Below are positions 23,151 to 35,224 of a stretch of 64,000 nt of DNA, in pieces. This DNA comes from Datisca glomerata. Lineage: Eukaryota; Streptophyta; Magnoliopsida; Cucurbitales; Datiscaceae. Under the pieces are notes generated by a model. It made no database searches and had not been told where the DNA came from. It saw nothing but the letters and a program-made list of their open reading frames with translations. The position numbers and the translations under genes are program-made. The DNA is taken from assembly GCA_003255025.1 (NCBI GenBank), contig QANY01002976.1, positions 4,335,541 to 4,399,540 on the forward strand, given 5' to 3'. Each line of letters begins with the position of its first letter. The stretch's first letter is position 1.

Positions 23151-25128
23151 AGATACATTTAGCACCTGCGAAGATGAAGATGCACCGTCATAATTGTAAG
23201 ACAACCACTTTTTCTAGAATTCATCATAAGTATCTTCGCCATCGACATCTACATCATCGATGAAGACTATCACTTTGAAACCTCCAAGACCACCAGTCAA
23301 ATAATCTCTAGTGAATAGTTGATCACATAACATTGAAGCTGTGGGTTTGTATTGGATGTACGGCGCCTCGGTTCCCAAACTCTACCGTGACACGACCTAC
23401 GTACCATGCTCTTCTAGCAGGTCCTTGCAACAAGATTCTCATGGTGGTAGGAGGTATACTGTCGATGCAATAGTCAGGAATGTTTGTACGTTGTCCCAAA
23501 GGATTTCAATTGATCTGTAAGTTCAAAAACAAATAGTTTGTTAGTAAAACATTATTAATACTCAAGGAGGCAGAGAGCAACATCCCTCCTTCCCGACTCA
23601 ATGTCTATCCAAGGTGCTGCTCTCAAGAACATGTCTAGACCACCAAATGGTCAGCTCTGTACCAAACACAAAAAGTTCTTACAAGCCCATACCTCTCATG
23701 CTCTCCAGAAACCGCTAGTCCCTACACTTTTTCCGCGGCATAAAGCGTCCATATTGCACTATAATACGGACAATGCCGAACCACCCCAATTATACTCTCA
23801 TATCTCATCTATTTTCTATAGGTTGGGGAGGAAGTACAAATAAACTTTGTTACTCTTATCATAAAAAATTATACTATCCAAGAGCACCAGAAGAAAAACT
23901 CTCGTAAAGATTTCATCCTTCTCGGGAGTAGTACACTCGTAATTAACATAATTATAAAAAATCCATCAATAACTAACTTTTTTTTCTCTAAGCTCCATAA
24001 TGGTTAGTCCATCAGCTTTTGTAATACCTTCTTGTTGTTGTAGAGTTCCAAATTATAGTCTAGTTGTCGACCATCGACTTTCAGGTAGGTAGTAACAACA
24101 AAGTACAATGGGGTCATTGTCATTTCACCTAATTCATCTATAGGAAAGGTGTAGGTTGTATCCTACCATTGCTCAGCCAGGCTTTTCAATAGAACATGAT
24201 CTATCTGCCCCGTTTTAAATATACTTATAAAGTACCTAAACCCGGAAGCATCGACATTCCTTTTCACATTTTCAGGAACCCTACTGTACCACAAAGCTAC
24301 TTGTGTAGTGTTCCCAAAACCACGTACACCAACATCATAGAACTCAGCCCAGGAAACCAAAATTTAAGTCATGGCTCAGCGAAAAAGGTGTGTGAAAAAA
24401 GACGTATTACACAGGAAAAAATATCAAAGAAAACAATGACAATAATCTATAACCCTTATTGTGACATTTCATCAAACACTTACGGGCACATAACCATGCA
24501 CTATAATTTTTCATCCGTCAAACACTTCTAGAAGCATCACATTAAAAACACCCCATTTTCAAAATGATTCAAGTATCTATTTGGGATTTTAACACTATAA
24601 CACATAACAACCAAATTTTTTGTTAAAGAAACTTACATTTTTTCCTTGGATAGGATATAGCATTTCATCGAACATGTTACGAGCATTCATATAAATATAG
24701 TATAGACCCCAATGTGCATTTCATCAAACAACTTACAAACAATGATAAAAATACTCCATATAATTCATTATGACATTTCGTCGAACATTTTTTGAGCACT
24801 CAAGAAAATATTGTAGTTTGGCATCCAAGACATATATTTCTACTAGCAACCATACATTTCAACAATCATCACATAAAAAACACCCAATTTCTAGAACGAA
24901 TCAAGTATATATTAGTTGTTTTAACAGTATAACTCATAAAATTCAAAATCTTAAAGAAAAACTTACATCTTTTTTGCTTGGATGAGATGTATTCTCCGTT
25001 GGAGAAATATGAAGAATAGGGATAAAAAGATTTTAATCTTTGGATGAAATCTTTTAACCCCCATTACCGATGGCATCCTACAGCGCTTTCGATCCGCTCG
25101 AATTTGGTTGTGTCGTTAAACTCATCAT
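23150..25128 (-). pseudogene. plant mobile domain (PMD) pseudogene, copy 1
   Basis: PMD proteins (MAIN/MAIL-like, often annotated as phosphatase 7 long-form homologues) occur both as host genes and as mobile-element genes; the element-borne role is unknown. Start codon at 25,128 (MMSLTTQPNSS) by homology to the other copies, but a TAG follows soon after. Exon B at about 24,362-23,990 reads FYDVGVRGFGNTTQVALWYSR, then SGFRYF, LLKSLAEQW, a TAG where the sister copy has Trp, and GEMTMTPL...KVDGRQLDY. Exon C (about 23,830-23,585) reads, across frames, W-R-A-W-E-V-type text. Exon D (about 23,520-23,165) holds the FTRD..TGGLGGF block. Introns carry GT/AG-like ends. Dead copy. Confidence 0.72.
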
Positions 25129-26330
25129 TCCCTTTTATAACTTTATGCTTTCCTCAAGCCATTTCTGGTGAAAAATTACAATTTTAGAAGGATATGGGGT
25201 TTGGGGTCACCGGTTTGATGGATTTGGCTCGGGTTAGGTGCGAGTTTTATTCGTGTTTGCAAGCTGATATAGCGAAAGCCTAAAAGAAAACCTAACAATA
25301 TCAAACACTAATGCATCGTGCATGATTAACAATACTTTGATCTTCTATAAACTATTGAATTCTCAGATTACTAGGATTTAAGCATCAATTTTGATAAATA
25401 ATGAAATACTGAAAATTGAAATTATAGAGAGAAAACATCTCAAACAAATGTCATAACCTAAGAAAAATGAATTTAAACTGTCTCAGAAAACCCTAAACAT
25501 AAAAGAAAGGTAAAATTACAAAAATATCCAAAGCTTGATAACATATTCTGGGCCTCCAAAAGTGTTTAAAATGACTTTTTTGGTCCTGAAAACGGACGGT
25601 ACATCGTGGACTGCGCGTCGACTATACATTCGCTCCAAAACTCCAACACTACACCATCTGCATAATTATGGCCTGCAAATGGATCATTGCACGTGCAGTC
25701 CACCTTTTGAAGGCTACTTTTGACTCAAGTTGATCACCGGACCTATGAGATACCAAATTGAAATTTGTGATGCAAATAATGACGATGATGATGATGAAAC
25801 TCAAGCTTAATATGCGAATAATGAGGATGATGATTATGGAACTCAAGCAAATTAGTTGTGATGTTAAACTTTTGAGTGTTTCATGATCATAAGGAAAAAT
25901 TTAATATAATTTTTTGTTGAATTTTAATGTCATTTAATATGATATTTTTGTTAAATTTTAATGGTAATTACATATTACTTGTAAGTTATAACCTATTGAT
26001 TAATTTTTTTATTAGTTATATTAGATATAATAAATTTTATAACATTAATTTAGATGATCAGAATTTTTTCTGAACGGAACTGGAATACCGAAATACCCAA
26101 AATGTTTCATTTTTAAAAAAACTGAAATGACCACCGAAACAGAATTGACTACTATGCTGGTAACTGAATCTCCCACGGTGGTAGTGCAATGTCATCCACT
26201 CTTATATCATCAATGATCGCTCTAGCCGACCCTGATGCTCCTGATGCTACAAGTGTTGCTGCCTATACCACGTAGATTACAAATTTACATTGTATAACAA
26301 TATGAGTAATCTCCTATATTTAAAAACCAC

Positions 26331-27556
26331 TCAGAGATGTTTAGTACTAGCGAAGATGAAGATGCCCCATTCATAGTTGTAAGACAACCACTTTTTCTGG
26401 AATTCGTCATAAGTATCTTCGTCATCGCCATCTACATCATCGATGAAGTGTGTCGCTTTGAAACCTCTAAGACCACCAGTCAGATTATCTCTAGTGAATG
26501 GTTGATCACATAACATTGAAGCTGGGGGTCTGTATGGGATGTACAAACCCTCGACTCCCTAACTCACCGTGAGACGCTCTCACCCAAGTATCATGCTCTT
26601 CTAGCAGATCCTTGCAGCAAGATTTTCATGGTGGTATGAGGTATACTGTCGATGCAAAAGTAAGATGGGTTTTTATGTTGTCCCAAAGGGTTCCAAATGA
26701 AATGTAAGTTAAAAAAAATAGTTTGTCAGTAAAACATTACTCATACTCAAGGAGGGGGGACAATATAACAATTGATAGAATAAAACACATACCTAATTGG
26801 GATTCACATATCAAATTTTAACACAGAATTCTTTTAGGCAGTGAGCAACATCCTTTGTTCCTGACTCAATGCCTATCCAACATGCTACTGTCGGGAATGT
26901 GTCTAGACCACCCAATGGACTGTTCAGTGCTAAACACGAAAAATACTTACAAGCCCATACCTCTCATGCTCTCCAAAAACCCCTAGTCCCTACACTTTCG
27001 CAGTGGCATAAACTGTCTATATTGCAATACAATATGAATGATGCCGCACCACCCTAATTATACTCTCGTATCTCGTCTATTTTTTGAGGCTGGAGAGGAA
27101 GTACAAATAAACTGTGTTACTTTTGTCATAAAAAATTGTACTACCTAAGAGCACCAGAACAAAAACTCTCGTCAAATTTAACACCTTCTCAGAAGTAGTA
27201 CACTTGTAATTAACATGATTATAAAAAATCGATCGATAACTAACTCATGTAAATACTATAGTTTTCCATCCAAGACATATATTTCTACCAGCAACCATAC
27301 ATTTCTACAATCATCACAAAAAAAACACCTAATTTTCAGAACGAATCAAATATCTATTAAGTGTTTTAACAGTATAACACATAAAATTCAAAATCTTTAA
27401 AGAAAAACTTATGTCTTGTTTGCTTGGATGAGATATATTCTTTGTTAGTGGAGCAATAAGAAGAATTGGGCTAGGACAAAATCTTTTCACCCCATTACCG
27501 ATGGTATCGTACGACTCTTTTGATCCGCTCGAACTTGGTTGCGTCGTTAAACTCAT
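26331..27556 (-). pseudogene. PMD pseudogene, copy 2, with exon B deleted
   Basis: Start at 27,556 (MSLTTQPSSSGSKESYDTIGNG), the cleanest first exon of the four, open for 75 codons. A deletion joins sequence equivalent to 29,690 of unit 3 directly to the equivalent of 30,431 (junction near 27,248). It removes about 740 bases including the whole HTFH..GEMT exon. Exons C (about 27,055-26,830) and D (26,546-26,331, containing CDQPFTRDNLTGGLRGF and HFIDDVDGDDEDTYDEFQKKW) remain. This deletion explains the shorter unit. Confidence 0.72.
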
Positions 27557-28789
27557 CGTTCACTTTGTAACATTATGCTTTCCTCCAACCATTTTTGGTG
27601 AAAATACAATATTAGAAGGATAAGGGGTTTGAGGTAGTGGGTTGGATGGATTTGACTCAGGTTAGGCGCGGGTTTGACTCGTGTTTGCAAGGTGATGTAG
27701 CGGAAGCCTTGAAGAAAACCTAACAATATCAAACACTGTTAAATCTAGTATGACTACCAGTAATTCGATCTTCTAAAACATGTTGAATTCTGAGATTACC
27801 AGGATTCAGGCATCAATTTTGATAAATCATGAAATACCAAAAATTGGAATTATATAGAGAAAAATTCTCAAACAAATATCATAAGCTTCCACATAAAACT
27901 TAAACAAAAAGTGTTTAAACTGTGTGAGAAAATCCAAAACATAAAAGAAAAGTAAAATTATAAAAATGTCCACAACTTGTGAAAATAGCTTCCAGGCCTC
28001 CGAAAGTGCTTAAGATGACCTTTCTTGGACCTGAAACCGGACGCTACACCATGGATTGTGCGTGCGATGATCCATTCACTCCAAAAACTCCAATGTTATA
28101 CCACTCACATCATTATTGTCTCTAAATGGATCGTCGTACGTGTAATCCACCTTCCAGAGGCCATAACTTTTGACTCGGGTTGACTCATGTGGCCTGTAAG
28201 ATATCAAATCGAAGCTTGTAATGCGAATAATGAGGATGATGATGAAGAAGAAACTCAAGCTTATGATGCGAATAATGATGATGATGACGATGAATCTCAA
28301 GCAAATTAGTTGTGATGTTAAACCTTTTAGTGTTTCATGATGATAATGCCATTTAATATGATGTTTTTGTTGAAGTTTAATGTCATTTAGTATGGTGTTT
28401 TGTTACATTTTAATGGTAATTACGTATTACTTGCAAGTTATAATCTATTGATTTAATTTTTTCTTAGTTATATTATGCATAATGAATTTTATAATATTAT
28501 TTTAGATGATCGAAATTTTTTTCTGAAATGATCTGGAATACCGAAATATCCAAAATGTTCCATTTTTAAAAAAATTGAAAAGACCACCGAAATAAATTTG
28601 GCTACTATAGTGGTAACTGAATCTTCCGCGGTGGTAGTGGGATGTCAGCCACTCTTATATCATCAACGGTCGCTCTAGCTGACCCTGATGCTCATGGTGC
28701 TGCGGGTGCTGCTGCCTATACCACCTCGATTACGAACTTAATTGTATAACAATATTAGTAATCTCCTATATTTAAAAACCACTTAGAGA

Positions 28790-30760
28790 CGTTTAGCACC
28801 TACAAAGATGAAGATGCCCCATCATAGTTGTAGAGATAACCAGTTCTTCTGGGATTGATCATAAGTATCTTCGCCATCGCCATCTACATAATCGATGAAG
28901 TGTGTCGCTCGGAAACCTCCAAGACCACTAGTAAGATCATCTCTGGTGAATGGTTGATCACATAACATTGAAGTTGGGCGTCTGTATAGGATGTACGGCG
29001 CCTCGATTCCCAAACTCTTTCTTGAGACGCAGACACCCAAATACCATGCTCTTCCGGCAGGTCATTGCAGCAAGATTCTCATAATTGTAGGAGGAATATT
29101 GTCGATGCAATAGTCAGGCAGTTTCTACGTTGTTCCAAAGGGTTCCAATTGATCTGTAAGTTCAAAAATAAATAGTTTATTAGTAAAACATTATTCACAC
29201 TCAAGGAGGGGGGACAATATAAGAATTGATAGAATAAAACACATACCTCATTGGGCTTCACATATTAAATTTTAACAAGGAATTCTTTTAGGCAGTGAGC
29301 AACAACCCTTGTTCTGGACTCAATGTCAATCCAACGTGCTGCTCTCGGGAACGAGTCTGGATAACCCAATGATCTGTTCAGTGCCAAACACGGAAAGTAC
29401 TTATAAGCATGATCTCTAGAAACCCCTAGTCCCTACAGTTTTACCACGGCATAAAGCGTCCATATTGCAATACAATACAGACAACGCCGAAACCACCCCA
29501 ATTATATTCTCGTATCTCATCTATTTTCAGTAGGCTTGGGAGAAAGCACAAATAATCTTTGTTACTCTTATCACAAGAACTTGTACCACCCAAGAGCACC
29601 ATAAGAAAAACACTCGTCAAAATTTGCCCATTCTTAGGAGTAGTACACTTGTAATTAACATAATTATAATAAAACCTTCAATAACTAACTCTTTTTTCTC
29701 TAACCTCTGACAACGGTTTGTCGACTAGCTTCTTTAATACCTTCTTGTTGTTGTAGAGTTCCAAATCATAGTCTAGTTGTCGACCATCGACTTTCAGGCC
29801 GATCATCACAAAAAAGTCTAAAAGGGTCATTGTCATTTCACCCACTTCATCTATATGAAATGTGTGGGTTGTATCCCACCATTTCTCGGCCAGGCTTTTC
29901 AATAGGTCATGATCCATCAACCCCCTTTTCAGTATACTTATAAAGTACTTAAACCCAGAAGCATTGACATTCCTTTTCACATTTTCAGGAAGCCTACTGT
30001 ACCGCCGAGCTACTAGTGTAGTGTTCCCAAAACCACGTACACGAAGATCATAGAACTCACCCTAGGAAACCAAAATTTAAGTCATGGAACAATTATGGAC
30101 ATAAACATACACTAGAAATTTTCAACCGAAACATATATCCTTATCAATAATTATACATTTCTAGAAGCATGAAATTAAAACACCTAATTTTAAAAATGAA
30201 TCAAGTATCTATTTGGTGTTTTAACACTATAACACATAACAACCAAATTTTTTGTTAAAGAAACTTAAATTTTTTTCCATGGATAGGATATAGCATTTCA
30301 TCGAACATGTTATAGTCATTCATATAAATATAGTATAGACCCAAATGTGCATTTAATCAAACACCTTACGGACAATGATAAATATACTCTATATAATTCA
30401 TTATGATATTTCGTCAAACACTTTACGAGCACCTATGAAAATACTATAGTTTTCCATCCAAGATATATATTTCTACCAGCAACCATACATTTCTACAATC
30501 ATCACATAAAAAACATCCAATTCCAAGAACGATTCATATCTATTAAGTGTTTTAACAATATCACACATAAAATTCAAAATCTTTAAAGAAACAATTACAT
30601 CTTTTTTGCTTGGATGAGATATATTCTCCTTTGGAGCAATATGAAGAATATGGCTAGTAAGATTTTGATTCTTTGGATGAAATATTTTCACCCCAATACC
30701 GATGGCATCGTACGACCCTTTCGATCTGCTCGAATTTGGTTGCATCGTTAAACTCATCAT
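28790..30760 (-). pseudogene. PMD pseudogene, copy 3 (best-preserved exon B)
   Basis: Start at 30,760 (MMSLTMQPNSSRSKGSYDAIG), in a frame open to about 30,600. Exon B is open for 100 codons (29,980-29,678). It shows the family hallmark in order: SGFKYFISILK, LLKSLAEKWWDTTHTFH, GEMTMTLLDFF, GLKVDGRQLDYDLELYNNKKVL. This matches the PMD core (W..eTHTFHl..GEMTiTL.Dv..l.GL..dG). Exon C (about 29,545-29,280) is frameshifted but shows YCNMDALCRGKTVG-type text. Exon D (29,040-28,822) reads CDQPFTRDDLTSGLGGFRATHFIDYVDG. Upstream of exon D the frame shifts inside SIASTIF. Confidence 0.78.
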
Positions 30761-31927
30761 TCTCTTGTATCTTTATGCTTTCCTCTAGCCATTTTTGGTG
30801 AAAAAATACAATTTTAGAAGGATATGGGGTTTGGGATCGCCGGTTGGATGGATTTGGCTCGGGTTGGGTGCGGGTTTGACTCGTGTTTGCAAGGTGATAT
30901 AGCAAAAGTCTCGTAGAAAACCTAACAATATCAAACACTATTTCATCACGCACGATTATCAGTAATTCGATCTTTAATAAACTGTTGAATTCCGAGATTA
31001 CCAGAATTTCGGCATCAATTTCGATAGATCACAAAATACTGAAAATTGGAATTATAGAGAGAAAACGTCTCAAACAAATATCATAAGTTGCGGCATAAAA
31101 CCTAAACAAAAGGTATTTAAACTGTCTTAGATAAACCCTAAAAATAAAAGAAAGGTAAAATTATGAAAAATGTCAAAAACTTGTGGAAACAGCTTTCAGG
31201 CCTCCAAAAGTGCTTAAAATGACTGTTTTGGGCCTGAAACCGAACGCTACACCGTGGACTGCGCGTGCGATGATCCATTCACCCCAAAAACTCCAACGCT
31301 ACACCATCCACATCATTATGGCCTTCGAATGGATCGTCGCATGCGCAGTCCACCTTCTGGAGGTCATAACTTTTGACTCAGATCGACTCATAGGGCCTAT
31401 ATAATATCAAATAGAAGCTTGTGATGCGAATAATGAGGATGATGATGATGAAACTGAAGCAAATTAGTTGTGATATTAAACTTTTGAGTGTTTCATGATG
31501 ATAATGTCATTTAATATGATGTTTTTGTTAAATTTTAATGTCATTTAATATGATATTTTTGTTAAATTTTAATGGTAATTACGTACTACTTGCAAGTTAT
31601 AATCTATTGATTCAATTTTTTTCTTTCGTTATATTATATATATTAGATTTTATAACATTATTTTAGATGATGAGAATTTTTTCTGAATGGAACTGAAGTA
31701 CTGAAATATCCAAAATGTTCCATTTTTTTAAAAACTGAATGTCAGCCACTCATATATCATCAACGGTCGCTCTAGCTGACCTTGATACTTCTGGTGCTAC
31801 TAGTGTTGCTGCATATACCACGTAGATTACAAATTTACATTGTATAAAAATATGAGTAATCTCCTATATTTAAAAATGACTTAGAGACGTTTAGCACCTG
31901 CAAAGAAGAACATGCCTCATCATAGTT

Positions 31928-33904
31928 TTAAGACAACCACATTTTCTGGAATTCATCGTAATGATCTTCGCCATCACCATCTACATAATCGATGAAGTGT
32001 GTCGCTCTGAAACCTCCAAGACCGACAGTCAGATCATCTCTGGTGAATGGTTGATCACCTAAAATTGAAACTAGGGTTCTGTATGGGATGTACGACACCT
32101 CAGTTCTCAAACTATGCCGTGAGACGCGCTCACCCAAGTACCATGCTCTTCCAGCAGGTCCTTGCAGCAAGATTCTCATGGTGGTAGGAGGAATATTGTC
32201 GATGCAATAGTCAGGCAAGTTTGTACGTTGTCCCAAAGCGTTCCAATTGATTTGTAAGTTCAAAAACAAATAGTTAGTTAGTAAAACATTACTCATACTC
32301 AAGGAGGGGGGACAATATAAGAATTGATAGAATAAAACACATACCTCATTGGGCTTCACATATCAAATTTTAACACAAAATTATTTTAGGCAATGAGCAA
32401 CATCCCTTGTACACGACTCAATGTCTATTCAACGTGCTGCTCACGGGAATGTGTCTAGACCACCCAATGGTTGCTCAGTGCCAAACACAAAAAGTACTTG
32501 CAAGCTCATACCTTCCATGCTCTCTAGAAACCCCTAGTCCCTACAGTTTACCGCGGCATAAAATGTCTATATTGCAATACAATACTGACAACGTCGAACC
32601 ACCACAATTATCTTTTGTCAAAAAATTGTACTACCCCAGAGCATCAGAATAAAACCTCTCTTCAAAAGTTCCTTCTGCTTAAGAGTAGTACACTTGTAAT
32701 TAACATAATTATAAAAATCCATCGATAACTAACTTTTTCTTTCTCTAAGCTCTGACAAGGGTTTGTCAACTAGCTTTTGTAATTCCTTCTTATTGTTGTG
32801 GAGTTCTAAATCTTGTCAAGTTGTTGACCATCGACTTTTAGGATGGTAATTACAACCAAGTCCAATGGGGTCATTGTCATTTCACCCACCTCATCCTATA
32901 TGAGAGGTGTACATTGTATCCCACCATTTCTCGGTCAGGCTTTTCCCTAAAACATGATCCATCTGCCCCATTTTCAATATACTTATAAAGTACAAACCCG
33001 GAAGCATCAATATTCCTTTTCACATTTTTAGGACGCCTATTATGCCACCGAGCTACTAGTGTAGTGTTCCCAAAACCACGTACACCTAGATCATAGAACT
33101 CAGCCTAGGAAACCAAAATTTAAGTCTTGGCTCACTGAAAAAGGTGTGTGAAGAAAGATGTATTACATAGGAAAAAATATCAAAGAAAGCAATGACAGTA
33201 ATCTATAACCCCTATTGTGACATTTCATCAAACACTTACAAGCACATAAACATACACTAATTTTTCATCTGAAACATATATCCTTACCAATAATCATACA
33301 TTTCTAGAAGCATCACATTAAAAAGACCCAATTTTCAAAATAATTCAAGTATCTACTTGGCGTTTTAACACTATAACACATAACAACCAAATTTTTTGTT
33401 AAAGAAACTTACATTTTTTCCTTGGATAGGATATATCATTTCATCGAACATGTTACAACCATTTATATAAGTATAGTATAGACCCCAATGTGGATTTCAT
33501 CAAACACCTTGCGGGCAATGATAAAAATACTCCATATAATTCAGTATGACATTTAGTCGAACACTTTACGAGCACTCATGAAACTACCATAGTTTTCCAT
33601 CCAAGACATATATTTCTACCAACAACCATACATTTCTACAATCACCATATAAAAAACATACAATTTCCAGAATGAGTCAAGTATTTATTAGGTGTTTAAC
33701 AATATAACACATAAAATTCAAAATATTTAAAGAAAAACTTACATCGTGTTTGCTTGGATGAGATATATGCTTCTTTGGAGCAATATGAAGAATGGGGCTA
33801 GTAAGATTTTAATTCTTTCGATGAAATCCTTTCACCTCATTATTGGTGGCATCGTACGAAACTTTCGAACCGCTCGAACTTGAATGCGTCATTAAACTCA
33901 TCAT
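31928..33904 (-). pseudogene. PMD pseudogene, copy 4 (best-preserved exon D)
   Basis: Start near 33,904 (MMSLMTHSSSSGSKVSYDA). Exon B (about 33,110-32,750) keeps KVDG-like text but has small indels that break the frame. Exon C around 32,600-32,370 is shortened relative to the other units: a deletion of roughly 60 bases near 32,610. Exon D is open for 143 codons (32,359-31,928), longest of the four. It reads, in pieces, WNALGQRTNLPDYCIDNIPP, TTMRILLQGPAGRAWYLGER, then DQPFTRDDLTVGLGGF and HFIDYVDGDGEDHYDEFQ. The first 25 codons of this frame are probably intron, ending at a TTGTAAATC-type acceptor side. Confidence 0.75.
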
Positions 33905-34561
33905 TCCCTTTGTATCTTTATGCTTTCCTCTAGCCAAAATACAATATTAGAAGGATATGGGGGTTGGGGTCACGGGTTGGATGGATTTGGCTCGGGTTGG
34001 GCATGGGTTTGACTCGTGTTTGTAAAGTGATATAGCGGAAGCCTCGAAGTAAACCTAACAATATCAAACGCTGTTGAATCGCACATGATTACCAGTAATT
34101 TAAACTTCTAAAACATGTTGAATTCTGAGATTACCAGGATTTAGGCATCAATTTCGATAAAGCACGAAATAACAAAAATTGGAATCATATAGAGAAAACG
34201 TCTCAAACAAATATCATAATATGCCGCATAAAACCTAAACAAAAGGTATTTAAAAAAGGTGGAATTATGAAAATGTCCAAAACTTGCGAAAACAACTTTC
34301 GGGCCTCCGAAAGTGCTTAAAATGACATTTTTTGGGTGTGAAACTGGGCGCTACATCGTGGAATGCATGTGTGATGATCCATTTACTCCAAAAACTCCAA
34401 CGCTATACCGTCTGCATCATTATGGCCTCTGAATGGATTGTCGCACGAGTAGTCCACCGTCTGTAGGCCATAACTTTTAACTCAGGATGACTCACGGGGT
34501 CTGTAAGATATCAAATTAAAACTCATTCAGAGATCTTCGTGTGTTATTGGGTTTACTCGTT

Positions 34562-34914
34562 ACGGCCCGGTTTCGGGCCCAAAAAGGTAATTTTAAGCAC
34601 TTTTGGAGGCCCAAAAGTTGTTTTCGTAAGTTTTAGACATTTTCATAATTTTACCTTTCTTTTATGTTTAGGGTTTTCTGAGACAGTTTAAATATATTTT
34701 GTTTGGGTTTTTTGCGGTAACTTATGATATTTTTTTGAGACATTTTCTCTCTATAATTCTAATTTTTGGTATTTTGTGATTTATAGAAATTGATGTCTAA
34801 ATTCTGATAATCTAAGAATTCAACTAGTTTTACAAGTCAAATTATCGGTAATCATTTTTTATTTAATAGTGTTTGATATTGTTAGGTTTTCTTCGAGGCT
34901 TCCACTACATCAGT
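34562..34914 (-). repeat. inverted partial copy capping the array
   Basis: The 5' flank of the PMD unit (about 34,028-34,352) reappears inverted here. Shared words on the plus strand are TTTAAGCACTTTTGGAGGCC, TTTACCTTTCTTTTATGTTT, TTTGATATTGTTAGGTTTTC and GAGGCTTCCACTACATCA. The two arms are about 210 bases apart, so the array ends in a large imperfect palindrome. Sequence outside the arm (CGTTACGGCCCGG near 34,559) differs from the unit. Confidence 0.82.
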
Positions 34915-35224
34915 TGGATATGCGAAATTTCCTTGTGGTGTTGGGTTGGAGGCGGCTTGCATAGATTTTTGGGTTATAAAATGATGAAGACGAAGAGATG
35001 AAGAATAAAGGATGAGAAAAAAGTGTTTGAGAGAAGAGGAATGAAGTGTTGAGAGTGGGGGGAAGGGTGGGTATCAATTTTTTTAAGAAGAAGGGGAATA
35101 GGTTTTTTAAATTTTTGGGTTAACTTTGATAACAAAATAAAGTTAGATTTGAAAAATATTTTTATAGGCTTATAAAATAAAACAAAAATGAGGTTATTTT
35201 CCAAATTTTATGGGGTTATAATTA
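34915..35224. other. no gene seen
   Basis: Purine-rich then AT-rich sequence. The minus-strand open frame through 34,974-35,204 is low-complexity Phe/Leu/Ile text with no family resemblance. Confidence 0.6.

Larger units (their letters stand above)
22624..34516. repeat. four-unit tandem array of a hAT-tail / PMD composite
   Basis: Units begin near 22,624, 25,764, 28,216 and 31,419, at the word TTGTGATGCGAATAATGA in the acidic tail of the hAT gene. They end at GATATCAAAT just before the next copy. Unit lengths are about 3,140, 2,452, 3,203 and 3,098 bp. Each unit runs: hAT coding tail, hAT 3' untranslated/subterminal sequence with GAACTGAAATACCGAAATA-like words, an antisense PMD pseudogene, then a 5' flank with conserved words GAAAACCTAACAATATCAAA and CCTCCAAAAGTGCTTAAAATGAC. 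The joints are direct repeats, so this is true tandem amplification and not separate insertions. Confidence 0.88.

Noticed and set aside
34974..35204. 76-codon minus-strand open frame
   Set aside because: Low-complexity Phe/Leu/Ile text from AT-rich DNA, no family resemblance, not conserved in other copies of the neighbourhood.
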